Assembly (NCBI GenBank): GCA_937920475.1
Contig: CALEUX010000074.1
Span: 1 to 64,000, forward strand
Length of the DNA stretch: 64,000 nucleotides
Reading direction: 5' to 3'
DNA from: an uncultured Marinilabiliaceae bacterium
GTDB taxonomy: Bacteria; Bacteroidota; Bacteroidia; Bacteroidales; Marinilabiliaceae
Under the pieces are notes generated by a model. The model did not search any database. It was given only the letters and a program-made list of their open reading frames with translations, and was not told the DNA's origin. A program made the position numbers and the translations under genes. Shown piece by piece: positions 55,541 to 64,000 of the stretch. Position 1 is the stretch's first letter. Every line of letters begins with the position of its first letter.

Positions 55541-56230
55541 ATGCTTGAGCAACTTAAAAAGGATGTTTGTGCAGCCAATCTCGATTTGGTTAAATATGGT
55601 TTGGTTGTATTTACCTGGGGAAATGTGAGCGGAATCGACCGGGCTTCAGGATTGGTTGTAATTAAACCCAGTGGCGTTTCATACGATGGAATGCATCCGG
55701 AACAAATGGTGGTGGTTGATTTGGATGGGAAAGTGGTGGAAGGCGACTTACGGCCATCATCCGACATGCCAACGCATATTGCTCTTTACAAGGCTTTTGA
55801 AAATATAGGTGGAATTGTGCATACACATTCCACCTATGCAACTGCCTGGGCTCAGGCCGGTATTGATTTGCCTATTGTTGGTACCACACACGCCGATTAT
55901 TTCGCCGATTCAATTCCTTGTACACGCGACATGACTAAAGCCGAGGTTGAAGGCGCCTACGAATCAGAAACCGGCACTGTTATTATTGAAGCATTTGCCA
56001 ATCTTAACCCCATGCACATACCCGGTGTATTGGTAAAAAACCATGCACCCTTTACCTGGGGTAAAGATGCCCACGATGCGGTTCATAATAGTGTGGTAAT
56101 TGAGCAGGTTGCAAAAATGGCTTTTGTTGCAAAAACTATAAATCCATCCATGACTATGAATCCGCTGCTTACAAAAAAACATTTTGAGCGGAAACATGGG
56201 GCTAATGCTTATTATGGACAAGGGAAATAG
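55541..56230 (+). CDS. araD: L-ribulose-5-phosphate 4-epimerase
   Basis: A 229-residue class II aldolase-fold enzyme producing D-xylulose 5-phosphate. Predicted zinc ligands are His94 and His96 in [13 protein letters not shown] and His168 in [18 protein letters not shown] is the phosphate-site motif. Length is standard. It lies 53 bases after the symporter gene, in the same operon. Confidence 0.96.
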   Translation: MLEQLKKDVCAANLDLVKYGLVVFTWGNVSGIDRASGLVVIKPSGVSYDGMHPEQMVVVDLDGKVVEGDLRPSSDMPTHIALYKAFENIGGIVHTHSTYATAWAQAGIDLPIVGTTHADYFADSIPCTRDMTKAEVEGAYESETGTVIIEAFANLNPMHIPGVLVKNHAPFTWGKDAHDAVHNSVVIEQVAKMAFVAKTINPSMTMNPLLTKKHFERKHGANAYYGQGK

Positions 56231-56427
56231 GGGAAAAGGGAAAACGGAAGATGGAGGCCGAAAACAGAAGGCAATGAGCAAAGTGCAAAACTCTAAGAGA
56301 CGGATGTAATACGCTCAACTCTTTGCTCTAGGCCCTTACCGCTTTGCTTTTACAACCAAGTAGCTACAAGCTATCTAGTAACGACAGAATGAAAATAATT
56401 AATTAACGTTAGAGAAAAGACTACAAT

Positions 56428-58101
56428 ATGGCTGATAAAAAATATGTAATAGGTTTGGATTATGGTTCCGACTCTGCAAGGGCCGTAATTGTTGATGCAC
56501 TTACCGGAGAGGAAATAGCTTCGGCCGTGAAGTACTACCCGCGATGGAGTGAGGGTAAATTCTGTGACCCAGCTAAAGACCAATACCGTCAGCATCCGCA
56601 GGATTATGTGGATGCCATGGAATACATTGTTAAAGAGTCGTTGGTACAAGTCGGCCCGGGTGTTGCTGAAAATGTGGTTGGAATGTCGTTCGATACCACC
56701 GGAAGCACGCCGGTTTTTGTTAACGCTGATGGGATTCCTCTTTCATTGCTGCCTGAATTTTCCGATAATCCCAACGCCATGTTTGTGCTGTGGAAAGACC
56801 ATACCGCAGTAAAAGAAGCTGCCGAAATCAATGAACTGGCCCGCAAATGGGAAATTGACTATACCAGCTACGAAGGTGGTATTTACTCATCGGAATGGGT
56901 ATGGGCCAAGGTGCTTCATGTTTTGCGTAAAGATGAAAAAGTACGTAAAGCAGCTTATTCGTGGATTGAGCATTGCGATTGGATGCCAGCTTTAATAACC
57001 GGAAAGCAGAAACCAGCCGAAGTGGTTCGCAGCCGTTGCTCTGCCGGGCATAAAGCCATGTGGCTTGAAGCATGGGGCGGATTACCATCAGAAGCATTTT
57101 TAACTAAGCTTGACCCATTGTTGGCCGGATACCGCGACCGGCTTTTTAAAGATACTTATACCAGTGAAGTTAAAGTTGGAAACCTTACCCCTGAATGGGC
57201 AAAGCGCCTTGGCCTTACTACCAATGTGGCTGTAGGGGTTGGCGCTTTCGACTGCCATATGGGTGCTGTTGGGGGTGAAGTAACACCCAATGTGCTGGCA
57301 CGCGCCATCGGAACATCTACCTGCGATATCATGATTGCGCCATACAATCAGATTGGTGAAAAATTAATTGCCGGCATTTGTGGACAGGTGGATGGTTCTG
57401 TTATACCCGGATATGTTGGGCTCGAAGCCGGGCAATCGGCCTTTGGAGATATTTATGCCTGGTTTAAGCGAGTGCTGGCTTGGCCTGTTGAAAACATACT
57501 TTCGAAAACCAACATTGTTGATGCTGAAACCAAAGCCCGGTTAACCGATGAAATTCTCTCGGGTATTATTCCTGAGCTGGCTGCTCAGGCTGCTAAAATT
57601 CCAGTAGAGGAATCATCCATAATTGCTGTTGACTGGATGAATGGACGGCGTACCCCCGATGCCAGTCAGGAGGTAACAGGTTCCATTGCCGGATTAAAGC
57701 TTGGTTCTGATGCACCGCGCATTTTCAGGGCGCTTGTTGAGGCTACCGCTTTTGGTTCGAAGGCCATTGTTGACCGATTTGCCCGCGAAGGTGTTGAAAT
57801 TAATGGCATCATAGGATTGGGAGGAGTTGCTAAGAAATCTCCATTTGTAATGCAAACTCTGGCCGATGTATTGAATATGCCTATAAAAGTAGCTCGTACC
57901 GAACAAACCTGTGCCTTTGGTGCTGCTATGTTTGCAGCAGTTGTAGCTGGCGTTTATTCAAAGGTTGAGGATGCACAAAAAGCTATGGGGCAAGGATTCG
58001 AAAATGAATACAAGCCCAATGCCACCAATGTTAAAGTGTACGAACAAATCTACCGTCAATATCAGAAACTGGGCAGTTTTACTGAGAAAGAAGGATTTTA
58101 A
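56428..58101 (+). CDS. araB: Ribulokinase
   Basis: A 557-residue FGGY-family kinase phosphorylating L-ribulose. It has the N-terminal GLDYGSDSARAVIVDALTG motif and central SFDTTGSTPVFVN. The C-terminal ATP-site GIIGLGGVAKKSPFVMQTLADVLNMPI with EQTCAFGAAMFAAVVAG is typical of AraB. It is the last metabolic gene of the operon. A 197-base gap after araD contains no gene, only inverted GAGCAAAG/CTTTGCTC sequence. Confidence 0.96.
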   Translation: MADKKYVIGLDYGSDSARAVIVDALTGEEIASAVKYYPRWSEGKFCDPAKDQYRQHPQDYVDAMEYIVKESLVQVGPGVAENVVGMSFDTTGSTPVFVNADGIPLSLLPEFSDNPNAMFVLWKDHTAVKEAAEINELARKWEIDYTSYEGGIYSSEWVWAKVLHVLRKDEKVRKAAYSWIEHCDWMPALITGKQKPAEVVRSRCSAGHKAMWLEAWGGLPSEAFLTKLDPLLAGYRDRLFKDTYTSEVKVGNLTPEWAKRLGLTTNVAVGVGAFDCHMGAVGGEVTPNVLARAIGTSTCDIMIAPYNQIGEKLIAGICGQVDGSVIPGYVGLEAGQSAFGDIYAWFKRVLAWPVENILSKTNIVDAETKARLTDEILSGIIPELAAQAAKIPVEESSIIAVDWMNGRRTPDASQEVTGSIAGLKLGSDAPRIFRALVEATAFGSKAIVDRFAREGVEINGIIGLGGVAKKSPFVMQTLADVLNMPIKVARTEQTCAFGAAMFAAVVAGVYSKVEDAQKAMGQGFENEYKPNATNVKVYEQIYRQYQKLGSFTEKEGF

Positions 58102-58112
58102 CAATGAACTTA

Positions 58113-58164
58113 AAGGCCTGATTTATTGTTATTCCGGTAACGGTTTAATGATGAATCAGGCCTT
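58113..58164 (+). terminator. Probable terminator after araB
   Basis: AAGGCCTGATT and AATCAGGCCTT are perfect 11-bp arms with a loop containing CCGGTAACGG. The trailing sequence is only weakly T-rich (GGTTATTATATTGGTTT), so termination may be partial. Confidence 0.55.
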
Positions 58165-58331
58165 GGTTATTATATTGGTTTAACTTTTGATTTTTTGTTG
58201 TTAATACGTTTTTGTACCTTGGAATTTAATTGCAGCAATTCATTCTGATTTGGTTAAGGGTGTAGTTGTTTGATTAAGGTTGTTAAAACCAACCACGTTA
58301 TTATGGTTTTATAAGGATTTTCAATCATACA

Positions 58332-61300
58332 ATGTCAATGTTAGAAAAAAAACAACCAAAGCATAACTCTTTACTAGTGAAGCTGTTTATGTTGGCAATC
58401 TTGTTTTTGATGAGTGTTTCATCATATGCTAAGATTAGTTTTTATAACATCAACGATTTGTTTGGTATTTCCATGCGTGAAACTGCTTCTGCGTGCATGG
58501 ATGATTATGGTTTTGTTTGGGTATCATCCAAAACCGGGATAATGCGCTTAACCGAAGACGACTACCGCATTTACCAGCTTCCCTACGATTCGCCTAACAT
58601 TATTTCCGTAAAACTGGTTTTTAAAAACTCAAAATTGTATGCGTACACCAATAATGGTCAGATTTTTCAATACAATGCGGTTTTCGACAGGTTCGATAAA
58701 ATAGTTAATTTAGGCAGGGAGCTGAATTTTTCATACCTGATGGTTTACAATATGTTGATTGATAGCCAGGGGAATTTCTGGGTCTCTTCATCCATTGGGC
58801 TAATATCCTACAAAAACAAATCCACTAAAGTTTACATTGAAGGCGTAGAGTTTAATTTTATTGAATGGTACGACGATGGCACGTTAATTCTCTCTACCCG
58901 AAATGAGATAGCTTTGTTTGATGCCATCAACGGCAAGTTAGATTTTAAGTTATCAGATCTTCCAACCAAACAAACCAATATTTCCAAATTATATTTTGAT
59001 AAAGCAGCCAATAAAATCTGGATTGGGACTATGTCGATGGGTTTATTGATCTATGACTTATCTGCCAAAACTTTTACCAATGTTGCAGGTATTCCAAAGC
59101 AACCCATTCTTGCCATGGATTTTATATCTGACTCAATTATGTTGGTAGGTATTGACGGGCAGGGGCTTTGGGAGGTTGACAAGGTTAAATTAACCATTGA
59201 AAATGTTTACAAGGAAAATTCTGATAATCCCAACTCCATAAGAGGTAACGGAATCTACGATATCTTTTACGATAAGGCAAACACAGTGTGGGTTTGTACC
59301 TATAGCGGAGGGGTTTCTTATTTTAAACAAACGCCACCATTGGTAACACATCTTGAACATATTACCAATGAGTCAAACTCATTAGTCAATAACGATGTGA
59401 ACGATGTTCTGGAGGACAGTCGCGGATTTTTATGGTTTGCCACCAATAATGGTGTGAGCCGCTGGAATCTTGAAACCAATAAATGGAGTTCCTATTATTA
59501 CAATAAGCAGGAGCAGGCACAAGTATTTCTATCGCTTTGCGAGGATGCCGAAGGAAACATCTGGGCAGGAACCTATGCGTCGGGTGTTTATATTATTAAT
59601 GGTGCTACGGGTAAAGAAATGAGGCATTTGCCACAAAGCTCCAATGACTCATTGTTTAACAATAGTTTTATTTTCGACATTTTAAGAGACAGCAATGACA
59701 ATATTTGGAGTGTTGGAACACAGGGCGATGTAATTAGTTACGATTCTAAAACAAGGAAATTCAGAAATTATGGTTTCCAATCGGTATATTCCATTAAGGA
59801 ATATAAGGATAACAAAATGTTGTTGGGCTGCTCCTTTGGGCTGAGCATATTGAACAAAGAAACCGGTGCCATGAATATTCTGTTAAGTGGTTATTTGGTT
59901 CACGACCTGTTGGTGTACGACAACCATGTTTGGTTATGTACCATTGGCGAAGGTCTTGTTCAATTTAATATGGTTACCGGAAGCATAGTAAAGTATAACA
60001 CCGAGGCCGGGCTTCCATCCAATTTTGTGAATAGTATTTATTATGATGACGGATATTTTTGGTTAGGCACCGAAAATGGCATCTGTAAGTTTAATCCTGA
60101 AACCAAATCGGTTGAAACTTTTCCTTCAATAGCCCCTTTATGGAGGCTGGCCTACAACAGACATTCCTATTTTAAAAGAAGTAATGGCGAAATTATGTGG
60201 GGTACCAACCGCGGAGTGGTCATGTTTAATCCTTCATTAATTCATCAAACCCATTCCAATGGAAGAATATTTATTCAGGATATTAGTGTTTTAGGCCGAT
60301 CGCTAAGGTCAGGCATCTTAAACGAACTTTCCAGTCCTGTTAACAGTCTGGATTTACTGCATTTTAAACATAACCACAACACACTTTCAATTGAGATGCT
60401 ACCCATGGGAATGGCTTATGGTGCCAAATTCTCGTGGAAACTCGAAGGTTTAGACCCGGAGTGGACAAAACCAACCAACAACAGAATTCTCAATTATACC
60501 AACCTACCCACCGGTACATTTGTTCTCAAAATACGGATGTACGATAATTCTTTATCGGAAATTGTTGATGAAAGGGTTATTACCATTGTTAAGGCTCCTC
60601 CGTTCTGGAGTACATGGTGGTTTTTGTCGTTAGTAACTTTAGTTCTTTTAGGTACTTTCATTTTCTCCATGAAATATTATATCGGATTAATCAACCAATA
60701 TCATTCAGAAGAGAAAATCAGGTTTTTTGCCAATACGGCTCACGATATGCGAACATCGCTAACATTGATTAAAGCGCCTTTGGATGAATTGAGCAACGAG
60801 CCTGGCCTTACTGCAAATGGGAAATACTTTTTAAAAACAGCAAAAGTACAAGCCGAACGGCTGGCAAAAGTAGTCACCCAATTAATGGATTTTCAAAAAG
60901 CCGATGTTGGTAAGGAACAACTCGCTTTAGAAAGTGTTAATCTTGTAGAATTGATTAAGCAAAGGGTTGTTATATTTCAATCGGTTGCCAGGAAAAATAA
61001 GATACATATTGAGTTCAGCTCTGCCCACGCCAATTGTTTTTCAATGGTTGATCAGGCTATGATTGAAAAGGTGGTCGATAATCTTTTATCGAATGCCATT
61101 AAATACTCCAGGCCCGAAGGAAAAGTTGAGGTATTGTTCTCTAATACGGCAAGCCATTGGGTGCTCGATGTAAAGGATTATGGCATTGGAATCAGTAAGG
61201 AGGCGCAACGGCAATTGTTTAAAGAGTTTTATAGGGGAGAAAATGCCGTTAATTCTAAAATTGTTGGTTCCGGTATAGGTCTGCTGTTAGCGAAAAAATA

Positions 61301-62234
61301 TATTACACTTCACGAAGGGGAGATAAGTTGTTTTAGTGAACTTAACCAAGGGTCAACATTTAAATTATCTGTGCCAGTTAAAGTTCCTTTGGAGCCTAAA
61401 ATAGAAGAGGTAACCGAAACAGACATCAATATTTCTGGAAATGCTGACATTATTGAGCCCCAAGTGTTGCAGCAAAAATCGTTTAGCATAGTTGTAGTTG
61501 AAGATAATGATGATTTACGCCACTTTTTGGAGCAAACGCTTCAATCGGAATTTTTGATAGCTTCGGCCAGGAATGGCGCAGATGGTTGGGAAATCATTCA
61601 AAAGGAGATTCCAGACTTAATTATTTCTGATATAATGATGCCCCAAATGGATGGGTTTGAATTATGCCGTTTGGTTAAATCTACTTATGAAACTTCGTGC
61701 ATACCAGTTATCCTGCTTACTTCTTTATCCGATAAAACCGACCAATTACAAGGCTTGGGTTTAGGTGCCGATGATTATTTAACTAAACCATTCGATATAC
61801 CGTTACTAAAACAACGTATCAGAACCATTATTGCAAACCGACAGGTTGTGCGGGAGAAAGCTCTTAAATTAATTAAGGGTAGCGATAATGAGCCTATTTT
61901 ATCGAACGAATTAAACGATCAGTTTTTAAAAAAGGCGATCGAAGTTGTACGTAATAATATGTCGAATACCGAGTTTAATAAGGATTTATTTGCAAAGGAA
62001 CTAAATGTGAGTGGTTCTTTATTATACAAGAAAATTAAGAGTCTTACCGATCAGTCTCCTTCCGATTTTATTAAATCCATCCGCTTAACGCATTCGCTGG
62101 AATTATTGCAATCGCGCAATTATACGATAACAGAAGTAAGTGAAAATTGCGGTTTTGCGGCCGTTGGGTATTTCAGCACTGTATTTAAAAGGCATTTTGG
62201 AAAATCGCCATCCGACATTCTGGAGGATGTTTGA
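58332..62234 (+). CDS. Hybrid two-component system sensor/regulator (HTCS)
   Basis: A 1300-residue one-protein sensor and regulator. After a signal segment (about 14-34) come two seven-bladed-type propellers of Reg_prop repeats (about 40-660; repeated DxxGxxWxxT patterns such as DSRGFLWFATNNGVSRW) and a Y_Y_Y domain (about 675-750). A membrane helix (about 759-785) leads to HisKA with His804 in ANTAHDMRTSL, HATPase_c (DYGIGISKEAQ; VGSGIGLLLAKKY), and a receiver with Asp1100 in ISDIMMPQMDG. A C-terminal AraC HTH (about 1195-1297) binds DNA. Its position between araB and a second SusC makes it the likely activator for arabinan oligosaccharides. Confidence 0.95.
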   Translation: MSMLEKKQPKHNSLLVKLFMLAILFLMSVSSYAKISFYNINDLFGISMRETASACMDDYGFVWVSSKTGIMRLTEDDYRIYQLPYDSPNIISVKLVFKNSKLYAYTNNGQIFQYNAVFDRFDKIVNLGRELNFSYLMVYNMLIDSQGNFWVSSSIGLISYKNKSTKVYIEGVEFNFIEWYDDGTLILSTRNEIALFDAINGKLDFKLSDLPTKQTNISKLYFDKAANKIWIGTMSMGLLIYDLSAKTFTNVAGIPKQPILAMDFISDSIMLVGIDGQGLWEVDKVKLTIENVYKENSDNPNSIRGNGIYDIFYDKANTVWVCTYSGGVSYFKQTPPLVTHLEHITNESNSLVNNDVNDVLEDSRGFLWFATNNGVSRWNLETNKWSSYYYNKQEQAQVFLSLCEDAEGNIWAGTYASGVYIINGATGKEMRHLPQSSNDSLFNNSFIFDILRDSNDNIWSVGTQGDVISYDSKTRKFRNYGFQSVYSIKEYKDNKMLLGCSFGLSILNKETGAMNILLSGYLVHDLLVYDNHVWLCTIGEGLVQFNMVTGSIVKYNTEAGLPSNFVNSIYYDDGYFWLGTENGICKFNPETKSVETFPSIAPLWRLAYNRHSYFKRSNGEIMWGTNRGVVMFNPSLIHQTHSNGRIFIQDISVLGRSLRSGILNELSSPVNSLDLLHFKHNHNTLSIEMLPMGMAYGAKFSWKLEGLDPEWTKPTNNRILNYTNLPTGTFVLKIRMYDNSLSEIVDERVITIVKAPPFWSTWWFLSLVTLVLLGTFIFSMKYYIGLINQYHSEEKIRFFANTAHDMRTSLTLIKAPLDELSNEPGLTANGKYFLKTAKVQAERLAKVVTQLMDFQKADVGKEQLALESVNLVELIKQRVVIFQSVARKNKIHIEFSSAHANCFSMVDQAMIEKVVDNLLSNAIKYSRPEGKVEVLFSNTASHWVLDVKDYGIGISKEAQRQLFKEFYRGENAVNSKIVGSGIGLLLAKKYITLHEGEISCFSELNQGSTFKLSVPVKVPLEPKIEEVTETDINISGNADIIEPQVLQQKSFSIVVVEDNDDLRHFLEQTLQSEFLIASARNGADGWEIIQKEIPDLIISDIMMPQMDGFELCRLVKSTYETSCIPVILLTSLSDKTDQLQGLGLGADDYLTKPFDIPLLKQRIRTIIANRQVVREKALKLIKGSDNEPILSNELNDQFLKKAIEVVRNNMSNTEFNKDLFAKELNVSGSLLYKKIKSLTDQSPSDFIKSIRLTHSLELLQSRNYTITEVSENCGFAAVGYFSTVFKRHFGKSPSDILEDV

Positions 62235-62394
62235 ATTATTATTGGTATTATTTGATACTATTTTTACCGGCTTTGGTAGGCCTACAGGTACCAAAAGCTA
62301 TCAACTCCTTTTCTATTAGAACATAAATTAATAACGCTACTTTCCTTTAGATTTTAAGACAAGATGCTATAATGCAGGCTAATTGTGGTGTCCC

Positions 62395-62560
62395 TACAGG
62401 ACACTGAAAATTGGGGGCAATTCTTCTCTACCGATATTCTGTACCTGACGGCACAGTCCTGTTGGGGATTAAAGGTCGGTAAAACAATTAGTTGAGGATT
62501 GAATTGTTGTCTTGTTAGGGACAAAACAACTTTTACCGGATAGCAGTGATAAAATTTAAA
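62395..62560. repeat. TACCGATATTCTGT palindromic repeat
   Basis: TACCGATATTCTGTACCTGACGG faces an inverted partner CCTGTTGGGGATTAAAGGTCGGTA around CACAGT. A second part, GTTGTCTTGTTAGGGACAAAACAAC, forms its own hairpin and runs into TTTTACCGGATAGCAGTG, which resembles the CCGGTAAAA-type motif near 13208. I recall similar sequences as dispersed repeats in Bacteroidota genomes; this copy looks degenerate. Confidence 0.55.
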
Positions 62561-62589
62561 CAGCTACTCTCATGTCAATCATAATCAGG

Positions 62590-62677
62590 CGCCAGATGTT
62601 AGTTCTTAGCTGTTAAATGCTATGAACTACCAAACTAAGAACTAAAAAACTTCTGCCTTTTTATTTGTTCCTGCTTA
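62590..62677 (-). repeat. GGCAGAAGTTTTTAG-family dispersed repeat, copy 5
   Basis: On the minus strand it reads AAAAAGGCAGAAGTTTTTTAG, TTCTTAGTTTGGTAG and CAGCTAAGAACTAACATCTG, in the same order of blocks as copies 1-4. Confidence 0.75.
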
Positions 62678-62931
62678 TTTTTATGTCAACATATATTAAC
62701 AAAGGCAAAAAAATGTCAACTTGGTTTGTGTCTTTAAAGTGTGAAAATATCTTTTTATTTTAAGAGCTATAGATAAATACAATGAGTAGATATGCCGTTC
62801 AAGAATAAAAAAAGAGGCTTTATAAATGTTTGTTTTTTAATCGTATATCGCTTTGTTGTATCGCGGTAAAGACTAAATTGCTGAAATTGAACTTGTTTGC
62901 ATTGTTTGATAAAAATTTACACTATTTCACA

Positions 62932-62998
62932 AATATCTAAAATTGAAAAATGAATATCTAAAATTAAAAACCTTTAAAGCAAGGGAAAATTACATTTG
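62932..62998 (+). promoter_or_regulatory. Candidate HTCS binding site and promoter of the second susC
   Basis: AATATCTAAAATT occurs twice (62932-62944 and 62953-62965), exactly 21 bases apart in direct orientation, 26 bases upstream of TACATTTG (62991-62998), a perfect TAnnTTTG -7 box. AraC-type regulators commonly bind direct repeats spaced by about two helical turns. The HTCS gene is immediately upstream. Confidence 0.6.
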
Positions 62999-63221
62999 TG
63001 TGGTGTATTAAGTGTTTATTAATGTTAAAACTTCTAATTAAAAATGTATGAGAATATCAAAACAGGGTAGAATGCAAATTATTGTACCGTTCCGGAAATG
63101 TTTAATCAGGGATTTTTCTCATTAAAAAAATACCAGAACAAACAGAACAGTATGGAATATATAATCCGGAATAAAGCAATTAGTTTCAGTTGCCTCTGGC
63201 AATAATCCAAATTCAAACAAT

Positions 63222-64000
63222 ATGAAAAAAATTAGAAAACGTATTTACCACCATTGTTTAAGGTGGATAAATTTAAAGCTGATGATTTCCCTTTTGCTTT
63301 TGGCAGTGGGGGTGAATCTGCTGGCCCAGCAAAGGCAAACTGTTCGGGGAACTGTTGTCGACTCGGCCAATGAGCCATTAATCGGGGTGGCAGTTACAGT
63401 TAAAAATAACCCCGGAGTAGGGGTTGTAACCGACATTGATGGAAAATTCTCAATTACACTGGAAGGCAACAACACAGTGTTGGAGTTTTCATTCCTTGGA
63501 ATGGAGCGCCAAAGCATTGATGTAAAAGGTCGCAGTGACATCAGGGTGGTGATGAAAGAAGACACCAAGATTTTCGATGAGGTTATTATTGTTGGTTACG
63601 GACAGCAGCGCAAAGCGAGTGTGGTAGGTGCTATTACCCAAACTACCGGTGAAGTGCTCGAACGTGCCGCTGGTATAACCAATATTGCCGGTGCATTAAC
63701 CGGAACATTACCGGGTGTAACCACCATTTCAAGTTCGGGTATGCCTGGCGAAGAAGAGCCAATGGTGCTTATTCGTTCGGCCAGTTCATGGAACAACCGC
63801 GAACCACTGGTTTTGGTCGATGGTATTGAGCGCCCGATGAGCAGTGTGGACATTAGTTCAGTACAGAATATTTCTGTATTGAAAGATGCCTCGGCCACCG
63901 CCGTTTATGGTGTGAAAGGTGCCAATGGGGTTATTCTTATTACCACCAAACGTGGACGCGAAGGTTCTGCAAAAATTGACGTTGGTGCCAATGTTACTTT
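63222..64000 (+). CDS. SusC-like TonB-dependent receptor, 5' part (runs off the window)
   Basis: An open frame of 259 codons continuing past the window edge, absent from the ORF track for that reason. It starts MKKIRKRIYHHC, with a signal segment ending VNLLAQQ. A carboxypeptidase-regulatory-like domain (GTVVDSANEPLIGVAVTV) and the plug domain follow, with EVIIVGYGQQRKASVVGAI and the VYGVKGANGVILITTKRG ending. It probably begins the transport half of the arabinan locus controlled by the upstream HTCS, with susD expected next. About three quarters of the protein is missing. Confidence 0.93.
   Translation, partial: MKKIRKRIYHHCLRWINLKLMISLLLLAVGVNLLAQQRQTVRGTVVDSANEPLIGVAVTVKNNPGVGVVTDIDGKFSITLEGNNTVLEFSFLGMERQSIDVKGRSDIRVVMKEDTKIFDEVIIVGYGQQRKASVVGAITQTTGEVLERAAGITNIAGALTGTLPGVTTISSSGMPGEEEPMVLIRSASSWNNREPLVLVDGIERPMSSVDISSVQNISVLKDASATAVYGVKGANGVILITTKRGREGSAKIDVGANVT

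Larger units (their letters stand above)
62235..63221. other. 987-base intergenic region upstream of the second susC
   Basis: No gene was found. It holds a palindromic repeat (62395-62560), the fifth GGCAGAAGTTTTTAG-family repeat (62590-62677), and the AT-rich regulatory region of the SusC gene with a direct repeat and a TACATTTG box. Confidence 0.65.

Noticed and set aside
58332-62234. HTCS as regulator of the mannan locus
   Set aside because: It is 30 kb away and directly adjacent to the arabinose genes and a second SusC, so control of the arabinan locus is more likely.

Overview
The window is a chromosomal piece of a Bacteroidota bacterium. SusC/SusD pairs, a hybrid two-component system (HTCS), GH130/cellobiose-2-epimerase mannan catabolism, Bacteroidota gene orders and TAnnTTTG-type -7 promoter elements support this. 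Base composition and gene content suggest the Bacteroidales/Marinilabiliales, but no 16S is present, so the genus is open.

Layout: (1) 0.3-8.0 kb, minus strand: a housekeeping envelope cluster read as coaX, an outer-membrane barrel protein, a TPR protein, lptC, a CNNM/CBS (HlyC-type) membrane protein and ppiD. (2) 8.1-12.7 kb: a REC-PAS response regulator converging on mfd. (3) 13.7-28.8 kb, plus strand: a beta-mannan utilisation locus. SusC, SusD and two IPT/TIG surface glycan-binding lipoproteins capture the polymer. After a terminator come GH27 alpha-galactosidase, GH26 mannanase, GH130 mannosylglucose phosphorylase, cellobiose 2-epimerase and a GPH symporter, which together are the CE-MGP route (mannobiose to mannosylglucose to mannose-1-phosphate plus glucose). 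(4) 29-34 kb: a HigBA toxin-antitoxin pair, a candidate small RNA, tRNA-Val(GAC), transketolase and pdxB. (5) 34-41 kb: RDD / SpoIIM / membrane protein / DUF4129 / DUF4350 / MoxR / DUF58, a widely conserved but functionally undefined envelope module. (6) 41.5-49.2 kb: a patatin-POTRA-barrel protein, aroK, parC and parE. (7) 49.8-64 kb, plus strand: an arabinan/arabinose locus with GH51, araA, an SSS symporter, araD, araB, an HTCS sensor/regulator and the start of a second SusC that runs off the end.

The two saccharide loci are independent. The arabinose locus has its likely regulator (HTCS) in the window, and a 21-bp-period direct repeat sits just upstream of a TACATTTG -7 element in front of the SusC it probably controls. 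The mannan locus has no regulator in the window. Ribulose-5-phosphate from AraA/AraB enters the pentose phosphate pathway after AraD epimerisation, where the unlinked transketolase acts.

The intergenic spacers are unusually rich in structured, dispersed repeats. At least four families recur: a GGCAGAAGTTTTTAG family with five copies, an AACTGTTTAAATTTA family whose copies are often inverted, a GAGCGTAGCGAG REP-like palindrome, and a TACCGATATTCTGT palindrome. There is also a 124-bp MITE-like element at the left edge. No CRISPR array, prophage or intact insertion sequence was seen.
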